Source of the DNA: CAYSFW01 sp964620675
GTDB taxonomy: Bacteria > Pseudomonadota > Gammaproteobacteria > UWMA-0217
Assembly (NCBI GenBank): GCA_964620675.1
Contig: CAZUJU010000001.1
Location: 62,001-126,000 of the forward strand
Length of the DNA: 64,000 nt
Direction: 5' to 3'
Within the stretch, counting starts at the first letter, position 1, and each line of letters opens with the position of its first letter. Positions 26,224 to 33,855 of this stretch are shown in pieces. Made by a program: the position numbers and the translations under genes. Below the pieces are notes generated by a model that was given only the letters and a program-made list of their open reading frames with translations, did no database searches and was not told where the DNA came from.

Positions 26224-26249
26224 CCCCCGCCACCGGCGGGGGTTTTTGT
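26224..26249 (+). terminator. Intrinsic terminator after glnA
   Basis: CCCCCGCC (26224-26231) and GGCGGGGG (26235-26242) form a perfect 8-bp stem with an ACC loop, followed by TTTTTGTTTTT. It would end the glnA transcript and so separate glnA from the downstream DUF4124-ntrBC genes. Confidence 0.9.
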
Positions 26250-26286
26250 TTTTGCGCACAGCCATCGTTTTCGGTAGATTGCGTCT

Positions 26287-26817
26287 ATGCGTACGCTCAT
26301 GATCGTCTGCTTGCTCGCTGTGACCTGCCTGGGCCACGCGGAAATCTATCGCTGGAAGGATAAGAGCGGCAATATCATCTTTTCCGATCAGCCGCCGCCT
26401 GGGCAAAAATCCGAGAAATTCCAAATCACCGCGCCGAATGTTTCCTCGCGCACCGAGTCGCCCTCAACAACCTCATCGAATGGAAGCAACACCCCCGAAT
26501 CGCCGGACGGTGGCGGCTATGAAACGCTACAGATATTGACCCCCAAGCCCGACGAGTCGATCCGCGCCAACAACGGGATCGTGGACGTGAGCATTTCGCT
26601 GACGCCGTCCTTACAAGTCGAACTCGGTCACCGGTTTCGCGTCGTCGTTGATGGCCATCCGGTCCGGGAAGGCGTCAGCCCTTATGTGGTGCTTGACAAT
26701 GTCGAACGTGGCACCCACACGGTGCAGGTAATGGTAATTACTCGTGAAGGCGATGTCCTCAAGGAATCATCGTCGCTTCAGTTTCATATCCAACGCTTTA
26801 GTCAAATTAAACCCTGA
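26287..26817 (+). CDS. DUF4124 domain-containing exported protein
   Basis: A 176-residue protein with a signal peptide (MRTLMIVCLLAVTCLGHAE) followed by the DUF4124 core EIYRWKDKSGNIIFSDQPPP. A Ser/Thr/Pro/Asn-rich linker (about residues 45-75) leads to a C-terminal beta-rich domain resembling an Ig-like fold (VDVSISLTPSLQVELGHRF, RGTHTVQVMVITREGD). Function is unknown; members are often encoded between glnA and ntrB in gammaproteobacteria, hinting at a link to nitrogen control or merely conserved order. A possible promoter, TTGCGC (26252) with TAGATT (26275) at 17-base spacing, lies just after the glnA terminator and would leave almost no leader. Confidence 0.82.
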   Translation: MRTLMIVCLLAVTCLGHAEIYRWKDKSGNIIFSDQPPPGQKSEKFQITAPNVSSRTESPSTTSSNGSNTPESPDGGGYETLQILTPKPDESIRANNGIVDVSISLTPSLQVELGHRFRVVVDGHPVREGVSPYVVLDNVERGTHTVQVMVITREGDVLKESSSLQFHIQRFSQIKP

Positions 26818-26915
26818 ACCCGCCGCTACTCCCCGACCGACGCGGCTACCCTCGCACGCGCTGAAGCGCCTTGGTTCGCGCGCACTAATAGCGCCTGTTA
26901 TCCTCGATTCCCAAG

Positions 26916-26932
26916 CGCACCATTCCGGTGCG
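26916..26932 (+). promoter_or_regulatory. NtrC-like palindrome upstream of ntrB
   Basis: CGCACCATTCCGGTGCG is a perfect dyad, GCACC-N5-GGTGC, of exactly the NtrC site length, about 100 bases before the ntrB start. In E. coli an NtrC site at the glnL promoter limits expression of the two-component pair, so autogenous control is a reasonable reading. As RNA it would also form a short hairpin, but no T-run follows. Confidence 0.6.
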
Positions 26933-27034
26933 CCCAAACCATCGAGCAGATACCCGAGATGACCGTCGCGCGTGAATTTACCGCGCGTTGCCGTGCATCG
27001 ACGTTATGGCACCCATATTGCTAGGTTAAATGTC

Positions 27035-28093
27035 ATGGTCGATCTACCCGCCGATACCCATCTTATCCTGGAGCACATGGACACCGCCGTGATGCTCCTA
27101 GACCCGCGGCTCGGCATCGTATATTTGAATCCAGCCGGGGAGATGCTGCTGGAAAAAAGCCTTAAGCGAATCCGCAATCGTAAGCTGACGGCGATTTGTC
27201 CGACACAACGAGGATTGATCGACCTGATCCAGTCGGCAGTTCGTGAAGGCGCGCCAATCAGCCGTCGCGAACTTCCCCTTCGGCTCCCATCGGGTCGCGA
27301 GGTAATCGTCAACCTGACCTGCACACCGATCAGCGAAGGCGGGGCGTTGATTGAGATTCAACAAATTGCACGACTACTGAATATTTCTCAGGACGAGGTG
27401 CGGCAGAAGGAGTATGCCGCGCTGCGCCAGCTCGCGCGGGGTTTGGCGCATGAAGTCAAAAACCCCCTCGGCGGCATTCGCGGAGCGGCGCAGTTGCTGC
27501 AAGCGGAGCTTGAAAATCCTGAACTCCACGAGTACACCCAAGTCATCATCTCGGAAACGGATCGCCTTCAGATATTGATCGACCGAATCCTCGGCCCGCG
27601 CCGGCCGCCCAACAAACAACGGCTCAGCATTCACGAAGTCACCGAACACGTCCGTCGCTTACTCCAGGCCGAGGCCGATCGCCATGTCCTCATCACGCGC
27701 GATTACGATCCGAGTCTTCCCGAACTCCGGGCCGATCGCGACCAGTTGATACAAGCGGTGCTCAACATCGCCCGCAACGCGCTGGAAGCACTGGGTAAGA
27801 GCGGAGGCACGATCGTGCTGCGGACGCGGGTTTCGCGCCACTATACGATTGACGGTACCTGCCATCCGTTGGTGGTACGGTTGGAGATCGAAGACGACGG
27901 CCCGGGTATCCCCGATTCACTTCAGCCACAGATCTTTTTCCCGATGGTGACGAATAAAGCGAATGGATCGGGACTCGGGCTCTCCATTGCGGAATCGCTG
28001 ATCAGCGGCCACGGCGGGCTGATCAAATTTCACTCCGAGCCCGGAAAAACGGTTTTTGAAATTCTAATTCCATTCGAGAACACCCATGAATGA
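27035..28093 (+). CDS. glnL: Nitrogen regulation sensor histidine kinase NtrB (GlnL)
   Basis: A 352-residue soluble kinase/phosphatase that, under control of PII, phosphorylates or dephosphorylates NtrC. The ATG at 27035 (MVDLPADTHL) gives the family length and aligns with the E. coli start; an upstream GTG at 26972 is possible. Domains: PAS (about 10-110, VMLLDPRLGIVYLNPAGEMLL), H-box ARGLAHEVKNPLGGIRGAAQ with phospho-acceptor H139, and HATPase motifs NIARNALEAL, DDGPGI and GSGLGLSIAESL. No membrane segment is present. It overlaps ntrC by eight bases. Confidence 0.95.
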   Translation: MVDLPADTHLILEHMDTAVMLLDPRLGIVYLNPAGEMLLEKSLKRIRNRKLTAICPTQRGLIDLIQSAVREGAPISRRELPLRLPSGREVIVNLTCTPISEGGALIEIQQIARLLNISQDEVRQKEYAALRQLARGLAHEVKNPLGGIRGAAQLLQAELENPELHEYTQVIISETDRLQILIDRILGPRRPPNKQRLSIHEVTEHVRRLLQAEADRHVLITRDYDPSLPELRADRDQLIQAVLNIARNALEALGKSGGTIVLRTRVSRHYTIDGTCHPLVVRLEIEDDGPGIPDSLQPQIFFPMVTNKANGSGLGLSIAESLISGHGGLIKFHSEPGKTVFEILIPFENTHE

Positions 28094-29501
28094 ACGTGTT
28101 TGGGTCGTGGACGACGATCAAGCCATCCGCTGGGTGCTGGAGAAGGCGCTTCAAAAGGCCAAGCTTGGGGTGCGGACCTTTTCCAACGCCAATGCTGTGC
28201 TCAAGGCCCTCGAACGCGAAGAACCGGACGCCTTGATCACCGACATTCGCATGCCGGAGATGGACGGCCTAGCCTTGCTTGAGCAGCTGCGAAAGCTCCA
28301 TACCGCATTGCCCGTTATCGTGATGACGGCTCATTCCGATCTCGATAGCGCGGTTTCCGCGTATCAGGGCGGCGCATTCGAATATCTCCCGAAACCGTTC
28401 GACATCAACGAGGCGATCACGCTCGTCAGACGAGCGTGCGCGACACGCAAGGAGCACGAACCCAAGGGGCGCGACGCCCCGGAGCTAGCCTCGGACATCA
28501 TCGGCGAATCCCCCGCGATGCAGGATGTGTTTCGCGCGATCGGGCGACTCAGCCATTCCAATATCAACGTCCTCATCACTGGCGAGTCCGGCACCGGTAA
28601 GGAGCTGGTCGCTCAGGCGCTACATAAACACAGTCCACGCGCCGGTGCGCCTTTCATCGCGCTGAATATGGCCGCAATTCCGCGCGATCTACTCGAATCC
28701 GAGTTGTTCGGTCATGAGAAGGGTTCGTTTACCGGCGCCCATACTGGCCGTAAGGGCCGCTTTGAACAAGCGAATCACGGCACCTTGTTCCTCGATGAAA
28801 TTGGCGATATGCCCGCCGAGATGCAGACCCGCCTCCTACGGGTGCTGTCCGACGGGGTGTTCTACAAGGTCGGCGGGCACGAACCCATCCAGGTGGACGT
28901 GCGAATCGTCGCCGCCACCCACCAGAATCTCGACCGCCTGGTGCAACAGGGCTTATTTCGCGAGGATCTCTATCATCGGCTCAACGTCATCAGAATCCAG
29001 CTTCCCCCCGTGCGCAAGCGGCGGGAGGACATCCCGCTGATGACGCGGTACTTTCTGATCCGAGCGGCACAGGAGCTTAAGGTTGAGGCAAAAACGATCC
29101 GACCCGAGGTGCTTGAGCACATGTCACACCTGGAATGGCCCGGCAATGTACGCCAACTGCAAAACACCTGCCGCTGGCTGACCGTGATGGCAGCCGGGCG
29201 CGAGATTATGTTTGAGGATCTGCCGCCTGATCTGCTCCAACAACGTGACGACAGCGTGGCGGTGGAAGCCAACTGGACCACACAACTGGAATCCTGGGCC
29301 AATCAGCGTATCGATAACGGGGCAGCGACCCTGCTCGACGAAGCCACTCCGTTGTTTGAAGAAACATTGATCCGGCTTGCTCTGCGGCATACCCACGGAC
29401 GCCGCCAGGACGCCGCCCGCTTACTCGGCTGGGGCCGCAACACACTGACGCGAAAAATCAAGGAACTCGCGCTGAGTGATCTCGAAGGATCGGACGAATA
29501 G
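28086..29501 (+). CDS. glnG: Nitrogen regulation response regulator NtrC (GlnG), sigma-54 activator
   Basis: A 471-residue enhancer-binding protein. The receiver domain (1 to about 120) has acidic residues D10/D11, phosphorylation site D53 in ITDIRMPEMD, and K103 in LPKPFD. The AAA+ domain has Walker A GESGTGKE (166-173), the sigma-54 contact loop GSFTGA (213-218; usual GAFTGA with Ser for Ala, a tolerated variant), and Walker B TLFLDEIG. A Fis-type helix-turn-helix ends the protein (RRQDAARLLGWGRNTLTRKI). Its predicted targets lie in this window: the two glnA sites and the palindrome upstream of ntrB. Confidence 0.97.
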   Translation: MNERVWVVDDDQAIRWVLEKALQKAKLGVRTFSNANAVLKALEREEPDALITDIRMPEMDGLALLEQLRKLHTALPVIVMTAHSDLDSAVSAYQGGAFEYLPKPFDINEAITLVRRACATRKEHEPKGRDAPELASDIIGESPAMQDVFRAIGRLSHSNINVLITGESGTGKELVAQALHKHSPRAGAPFIALNMAAIPRDLLESELFGHEKGSFTGAHTGRKGRFEQANHGTLFLDEIGDMPAEMQTRLLRVLSDGVFYKVGGHEPIQVDVRIVAATHQNLDRLVQQGLFREDLYHRLNVIRIQLPPVRKRREDIPLMTRYFLIRAAQELKVEAKTIRPEVLEHMSHLEWPGNVRQLQNTCRWLTVMAAGREIMFEDLPPDLLQQRDDSVAVEANWTTQLESWANQRIDNGAATLLDEATPLFEETLIRLALRHTHGRRQDAARLLGWGRNTLTRKIKELALSDLEGSDE

Positions 29502-29775
29502 GGAGTCCCGTCGGCGCCCAACGCAAACGCGTATTGCCGCTTCCAGGTATGGCCACAATTACCTGGGCTAGTGCCGCTTACGATTCGCTACCGTCGCGCG
29601 CCCGCCTGGATGCACCGTACTACCCGATGCCACAACTCAATGCTCGCGCGGGACGGCGCGCAGTAGAAAGAGAGACACACGACCTAGCGTTCGCTACGGA
29701 ATTCCACCACCGCAAAGGTTCGGTTAAGATTTTCTGCTGCTCGGGAATTCCGCGACGATGTTCGACCCAACCCGC
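29502..29775. other. Gene-free interval after ntrC with one short hairpin
   Basis: No gene is supported here. CCAGGTA (29543-29549) and TACCTGG (29560-29566) form a 7-bp hairpin 41 bases after the ntrC stop, a possible end signal without a T-run. An 81-codon open frame at 29534-29779 has no ribosome-binding site or recognisable composition and was not called. Confidence 0.4.
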
Positions 29776-30000
29776 CTAATTCGCGATCTTGGCGGCCTTG
29801 ATAATCGGCGTGGGCGGCGGCGGAGCGGTGCGATAAGTAGGGATCGTCCATCCGGAGGATGGCGGTTTGCTCAGTTCGGCGAATTCGGTCGCGCTGATCG
29901 AACGCAGGACGGCGACGGTAGTCGCGAGTAAAACGAGCGCGAGAACGATGAAATGTAGCGCCCCCAAACGAATCTCATGCATTTTTTTCCACTTTCGCAT
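29776..30000 (-). CDS. Small single-pass membrane protein of unknown function
   Basis: A 74-residue protein not recognised as any family. It has a basic N terminus (MRKWKKMHEIR), one strong hydrophobic helix (LHFIVLALVLLATTVAVL, about residues 15-32) and a Pro-rich tail (SGWTIPTYRTAPPPPTPI) that would lie in the periplasm if the positive-inside rule holds. AGGAA lies about nine bases before the ATG, which supports translation. It stands alone, divergent from trmL. A short membrane protein beside ntrBC could be regulatory, but there is no direct support for a function. Confidence 0.6.
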   Translation of the reverse strand: MRKWKKMHEIRLGALHFIVLALVLLATTVAVLRSISATEFAELSKPPSSGWTIPTYRTAPPPPTPIIKAAKIAN

Positions 30001-30111
30001 GGTTATTGTTCCTGATTAAATCGCCTCACGTGGGCTGAAGTTAGTACAGTTACGGTGGCACCGAAACCGCCAACGCAGGCTATCCGATCAACGGCTCTTC
30101 TTATCGACTGA

Positions 30112-30609
30112 ATGCTGAATATTGTCCTCTACCAACCGGAGATTCCCCCTAACACGGGCAACATTATGCGACTGGCCGCCAACTGCGGCGCGCGTCTCCA
30201 CCTGATTCATCCGCTGGGGTTCGTACTGAGTGATCGAAATCTGCGTCGGGCCGGGTTGGATTACCGGGATTTGGCGCGCTGCGTGGAGCACCCGAGCTTC
30301 GACGACTTTATCGAACGGGAACAACCGACCCGCCTGTTCGCGTACTCAACGAAAGGCTCCACCCGGTACAGTGAACAGCGTTACCTCGCCGGCGACTACC
30401 TTGTCTTCGGACCGGAAACGCGCGGGTTGCCAACATCGGTATTAACAGCGCCAAGCACTGCGGCGGTGCTACGAGTCCCGATGCGATCAGGCAGCCGCAG
30501 CCTCAACTTGTCGAATTGCGTGGCCATTGTGGTGTACGAGGCGTGGCGCCAACTTGACTTCGGCGTGGGAGCCGGCCCGTTTGATGGCGAAAATGGATCC
30601 ACCCTTTGA
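30112..30609 (+). CDS. trmL: tRNA (cytidine(34)/uridine(34)-2'-O)-methyltransferase TrmL
   Basis: A 165-residue SPOUT-class methyltransferase that modifies the wobble base of tRNA-Leu isoacceptors using S-adenosylmethionine. Family motifs: LYQPEIPPNTGNIMRLAANCG at the start, LVFGPETRGLP (knot), and IPxR-like VPMRSGSRSLNLSNCVAIVVYEA at the C terminus, where the trefoil knot binds AdoMet. Length is normal. It is an isolated plus-strand gene, convergent with gpsA. Confidence 0.94.
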   Translation: MLNIVLYQPEIPPNTGNIMRLAANCGARLHLIHPLGFVLSDRNLRRAGLDYRDLARCVEHPSFDDFIEREQPTRLFAYSTKGSTRYSEQRYLAGDYLVFGPETRGLPTSVLTAPSTAAVLRVPMRSGSRSLNLSNCVAIVVYEAWRQLDFGVGAGPFDGENGSTL

Positions 30610-30694
30610 AGTGTAGCCGGGGGACTCGGAAGTGGCGCGCCCGAACGGCTTAGACGTGCCGGCGACAGTGGGGCTAAATCGGGGACCGTGGAGA

Positions 30695-31699
30695 CTAGAA
30701 TTCCGGGCGTAAGCGCCGGCCCAAGAGATCGGCGACGGCTGCGGCAGGTGAAAGCCCTTCGTATAGGATCCGGTACACCTCGGTTGCGATCGGCATTTCA
30801 ACCGCTTCGCGCAGGGCAATCTGATTGAGCATCTCGGCCGTGACCGCCCCCTCCACGACCTGACCGATCTCGGTGCGGGCCTGAGCGGCGGATTTCCCCT
30901 GTCCGAGCGCGAGGCCGAAGCGCCGATTACGCGATTTGTCATCAGTGCAGGTGAGCACCAAATCCCCCAACCCAGCCAGCCCCATCATCGTTTCGGTTCG
31001 CGCCCCGAGCTGAACACCCAAACGCATCATCTCGGCAAGACCGCGCGTAATGAGCGCCGCGCGGGCATTGGCGCCGAAGCCGAGGCCGTCCGAAACGCCG
31101 GCTGCGATCGCGAGAACGTTCTTTACCGCCCCTCCCAATTGCACGCCGACGACATCGGTGCTGCTGTAAACCCGCAGATGTTCGCCGTGAAACACCCGCA
31201 CCAAGTCCGCCGCAAGCGTTTCATCCCGCGCGGCCAACGTCATCGCCGTCGGCAGATTGCGTGCCACCTCAACCGCAAAGGTCGGACCCGATACGATGCC
31301 GAACGCGACATTGGCGCCGAGTGCGCTTGCCGCGACCTCGTGCAAAAAACGCCCACTTCCTTTCTCGAATCCCTTGGTCGCAGAAACGACCCGGGTTTGC
31401 GCGTCGACATACGGTTGCAACGCATGCAGTACGTTTGTGAAGCCCTCGCTCGGCACCACAATAACCCAGTACGGCGAAAACTGCGCGGCTTGCGCGAGGT
31501 CCGCTGTCAGACCAATTTCGGCGGGTATAAGGACGTTGGGAAGATAGCGCGGATTGGCGCCCGCAGCCCGCATCTCGTCGATTTGAGCGGCGTCATGTCC
31601 CCAGAGCAACACCTCAAAGCCATTGCGCCGAATCTGGAGCGCGAGCGCAGTGCCCCACGCCCCGGCGCCAAACACCGCGACTCGCGCGGTTGCATTCAT
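30695..31699 (-). CDS. gpsA: Glycerol-3-phosphate dehydrogenase [NAD(P)+]
   Basis: Makes sn-glycerol 3-phosphate from dihydroxyacetone phosphate for phospholipid synthesis. The 334-residue form from ATG 31699 (MNATARVAVFGAGAWGTALA) is preferred because it starts at the Rossmann strand; an ATG at 31717 would add six residues, and neither has a clear ribosome-binding site. Seen are the GxGxWG nucleotide motif, ATKGFEKGSGRFLHEV, SGPTFAVEVARNLPTA, the catalytic lysine region GAVKNVLAIAAGVSDGL and GLGDLVLTCTDDKSRNRRFG. It is last in the secB-containing minus-strand group, as in E. coli (yibN-grxC-secB-gpsA). Confidence 0.95.
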   Translation of the reverse strand: MNATARVAVFGAGAWGTALALQIRRNGFEVLLWGHDAAQIDEMRAAGANPRYLPNVLIPAEIGLTADLAQAAQFSPYWVIVVPSEGFTNVLHALQPYVDAQTRVVSATKGFEKGSGRFLHEVAASALGANVAFGIVSGPTFAVEVARNLPTAMTLAARDETLAADLVRVFHGEHLRVYSSTDVVGVQLGGAVKNVLAIAAGVSDGLGFGANARAALITRGLAEMMRLGVQLGARTETMMGLAGLGDLVLTCTDDKSRNRRFGLALGQGKSAAQARTEIGQVVEGAVTAEMLNQIALREAVEMPIATEVYRILYEGLSPAAAVADLLGRRLRPEF

Positions 31700-31734
31700 C
31701 CCGGCTGGGTGTCCCATAACAGCCGAAGCCGCAC

Positions 31735-32223
31735 TCAGTGGGACGTCGATTCGGCGGCAGCCGCGTTCTCCGTGGCTTTTTGGCGTTCGATCAAGTGCTG
31801 TTGGTACAACGCATCGAAGTTGATCGGCGCAAGTAACATTTGCGGAAAGCCGCCCTTCACCACGAGATCACTGATCGCTTCGCGCGCGAACGGATACAGG
31901 ATATTTGGGCAATAGCTGCCTAGCAGTTGGGCCAACTGATCGTCAGGATACCCTGAGATGCTGAATATCCCCGATTGCTTGAGTTCCACCAGATAGGCCG
32001 TTTCGTCTTCCGATTTGACCGTAACGGTGAGATTGAGATCCACCTCGTAGACGCGTTCGGCGAGACGCTTGAACGCCGAGTTAAGATCCACGTTGGTGGC
32101 GGGTTTGAACGCCTTGGTGAAGATCGCCGGTGCGTTAGGCGTCTCCCAGGAAACGTCCTTCAGATAAACGCGCTGGATCTCGAAAACGACTTGCGGTTGC
32201 TGATCTTGGGCGGCATCGGCCAT
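31735..32223 (-). CDS. secB: Protein-export chaperone SecB
   Basis: A 162-residue cytoplasmic tetrameric chaperone that keeps precursors unfolded and delivers them to SecA. The ATG at 32223 (MADAAQDQQPQVVFEIQRVY) has AAGGAA eight bases upstream. Family motifs VYLKDVSWETPNAP and NILYPFAREAISDLVVKGGFPQMLLAPINFDALY are both intact. The acidic, Ala/Ser-rich C-terminal tail is also typical. It is 29 bases downstream of trxC and 35 upstream of gpsA in one minus-strand group. Confidence 0.96.
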   Translation of the reverse strand: MADAAQDQQPQVVFEIQRVYLKDVSWETPNAPAIFTKAFKPATNVDLNSAFKRLAERVYEVDLNLTVTVKSEDETAYLVELKQSGIFSISGYPDDQLAQLLGSYCPNILYPFAREAISDLVVKGGFPQMLLAPINFDALYQQHLIERQKATENAAAAESTSH

Positions 32224-32252
32224 AGTGAATTCCTTAGCTTTCGTGGTGTTAG

Positions 32253-32693
32253 TCAATTGATGTACTGGCGCAGCCACGCCTTGAGCTGGGTAACGTTCAT
32301 TGCCCCAGACATGCGCGATCGCTCCGCGCCGTTTTCGAACAGGATCAACGTTGGAATGCTACGGATCCCAAACGGCTCAGCGGCCAACGGGTGAGCGTCG
32401 GTATTTACCTTGGCAAAGCGCAGGCCTGGCTCTAGATCACGCGCCGCTTGCGCGAACGCTGGCGCCATCATCTTACAGGGACCACACCAAGGCGCCCAGA
32501 AATCGACGACCAAAGGTATGCGATCGCGCTCAATATGTCGCACCAAGCGGTTCGAATCGAGTTCCAGCGGATTTCCGTTAAACAGGGGCTGGTGACAGGA
32601 TCCGCAACGTGCATCATCGTTGAGCCGTTGCTTGGGCACGCGGTTGGTTTTACCGCACTCGGGACAGACGATTTCAAGCGAAGCTTGCGCCAC
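32253..32693 (-). CDS. trxC: Thioredoxin 2 (TrxC type) with N-terminal zinc domain
   Basis: A 146-residue thioredoxin with an N-terminal zinc ribbon made by CPEC (C10, C13) and CGSC (C30, C33), then the WCGPC active site in DFWAPWCGPCKMMAP and the cis-Pro SIPTLILF. GTG start at 32693 with GAGGG nine bases upstream. TrxC is induced by oxidative stress in other bacteria. It is inserted between grxC and secB (5 and 29 bases away), an extra gene relative to the E. coli yibN-grxC-secB order, making this a run of three thiol-redox genes. Confidence 0.93.
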   Translation of the reverse strand: MAQASLEIVCPECGKTNRVPKQRLNDDARCGSCHQPLFNGNPLELDSNRLVRHIERDRIPLVVDFWAPWCGPCKMMAPAFAQAARDLEPGLRFAKVNTDAHPLAAEPFGIRSIPTLILFENGAERSRMSGAMNVTQLKAWLRQYIN

Positions 32694-32698
32694 GGTGT

Positions 32699-32956
32699 TT
32701 AGCCCTCAAGCAGCGGATCCAACTTTCCCGCTCGATCGAGTGCCGCTAAATCGTCGTATCCACCGACGTGAAAGTCGCCGATAAAAATCTGCGGCACGGT
32801 AACGCGACCAGAGCGTTGAACCATCAGCTCGCCCTGAGCAGGGTCACGATCGACGCGGACTTCTTCATAGCCCGCGTTTTTGCGCTGCAACAACTGCTTG
32901 GCCCAAATGCAATAGGGGCAAAACGCCGAGGTGTAAATCGTGATCTTGCCGGCCAC
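32699..32956 (-). CDS. grxC: Glutaredoxin 3
   Basis: An 85-residue glutathione-dependent dithiol reductase with active site C-P-Y-C in TSAFCPYCIWAKQLL and glutathione-binding TVPQIFIGDFHVGGYDDL. The GTG at 32956 (VAGKITIYTS) is preferred because it starts two bases after the yibN stop and gives the usual length; an ATG at 32995 would overlap yibN by 37 bases. The ribosome-binding site is weak (AAGAAG). Part of the yibN-grxC-trxC-secB group. Confidence 0.92.
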   Translation of the reverse strand: MAGKITIYTSAFCPYCIWAKQLLQRKNAGYEEVRVDRDPAQGELMVQRSGRVTVPQIFIGDFHVGGYDDLAALDRAGKLDPLLEG

Positions 32957-32958
32957 TG

Positions 32959-33384
32959 TTATTTCTTCTTGAGCGGTAGGTTTTCCGACTGCCAAGCAAC
33001 GACGCCGCCGCGGAGGTTGTAAACATCTTCGAACCCCTGTTTTTTCAACAGGCTACAAGCCAATTGAGAGCGGTTCCCGGAGCGACAAAATGCCACTACC
33101 TTTTTACCTTTGAACTTGTCCAGCTCACCCATGCGAGACTTGAGTAGGCTCATCGGGAGGTGTTTGGCGCCATTAATCGTGCCCTGACCGACCTCGCTGT
33201 CTTCGCGGACATCGAGCAAAAACGCCGCATCGCCGTTCATCAACCGAACCGTCTCTTGCGGTGAGATCTCTTTGAAATTACGCGTTAAACGCCGGATCTC
33301 AGTCCACAGTGTCAGCGCTAGCAGCGCAAAAAAACCCAACACGAGAAACAGATGTTTCTCCGCGAAAACGATATATTCCTGCAT
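32959..33384 (-). CDS. yibN: Membrane-anchored rhodanese-like protein (YibN)
   Basis: A 141-residue protein with one N-terminal membrane helix (FLVLGFFALLALTLW, about 13-27) and a single cytoplasmic rhodanese domain. The active-site loop is CRSGNRS in VVAFCRSGNRSQLACSLL, so persulfide chemistry is possible. AAGGGT precedes the ATG by seven bases. YibN is the usual first gene before grxC-secB in gammaproteobacteria. Here it lies 43 bases after an ArsR-type regulator on the same strand with no clear promoter between, suggesting that both are cotranscribed. Confidence 0.93.
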   Translation of the reverse strand: MQEYIVFAEKHLFLVLGFFALLALTLWTEIRRLTRNFKEISPQETVRLMNGDAAFLLDVREDSEVGQGTINGAKHLPMSLLKSRMGELDKFKGKKVVAFCRSGNRSQLACSLLKKQGFEDVYNLRGGVVAWQSENLPLKKK

Positions 33385-33427
33385 CGAAGAACCCTTGATC
33401 GCAACAGAAGTGCGCGATGCGCCCCGA

Positions 33428-33712
33428 TCAGGTGCAGAACACCTCTTGCATCATATCAATCAGACGCAACGTGCGCGCATCGCCGACTCGGTAGTATACC
33501 TTGTTTGCATCCTTGCGAGCCGCGAGAATACCCTTGTCACGCAAAATGGCGAGATGTTGGGAGATGTTGCTCTGCGAGGTACCGACACATTCGACGATAT
33601 CTTGCACGCTAACTTCACGATCGCCCAGCGTGCAAAGGATCCGCAACCGCAGTGGGTGCGACATGGCTTTCAAGGAACGCGAGGCACGTTCGATGTCTTC
33701 TTCCCGCTTCAT
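33428..33712 (-). CDS. ArsR-family repressor with BigR/SqrR-like cysteine spacing
   Basis: A winged-helix repressor, 94 residues from ATG 33712 (MKREEDIERASRSLKAM). The HTH is in VSVQDIVECVGTSQSNISQHLAILRDKG and the wing in KVYYRVGDARTL. It lacks the ELCVCDL metal motif of arsenic/cadmium sensors. C27 in RILCTLGD and C93 next to the C terminus are 66 residues apart, the same as the dithiol pair of the persulfide sensors SqrR (C41/C107) and BigR (C42/C108). A TTG at 33760 with GAGGG six bases upstream would add 16 residues and bring the numbering to that of BigR; the ATG has no ribosome-binding site, so the start is uncertain. It heads the yibN-grxC-trxC group. Confidence 0.8.
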   Translation of the reverse strand: MKREEDIERASRSLKAMSHPLRLRILCTLGDREVSVQDIVECVGTSQSNISQHLAILRDKGILAARKDANKVYYRVGDARTLRLIDMMQEVFCT

Positions 33713-33779
33713 GAGTTCGGAGGCACGAAACCCGACGCACCCGGTTTTTTGGTCGATCAATGCGAGACCCTCATTTTGT

Positions 33780-33808
33780 ATTTTACTATATAGTAATATT
33801 ACATCCAA
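33780..33808 (-). promoter_or_regulatory. Promoter with palindromic operator for the arsR-yibN group
   Basis: On the minus strand TTGGAT (33803-33808) and TAAAAT (33780-33785) are exactly 17 bases apart. The spacer and part of the -10 contain the perfect 14-base palindrome TTACTATATAGTAA (33783-33796), a placement where a bound repressor would block RNA polymerase. It lies in the arsR/envC divergent gap, so envC could also be affected. Confidence 0.65.
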
Positions 33809-33855
33809 ACTGGCGGAATGAATAGACGATTGGTTTTTTTTCAGTTGCGTGTCAT

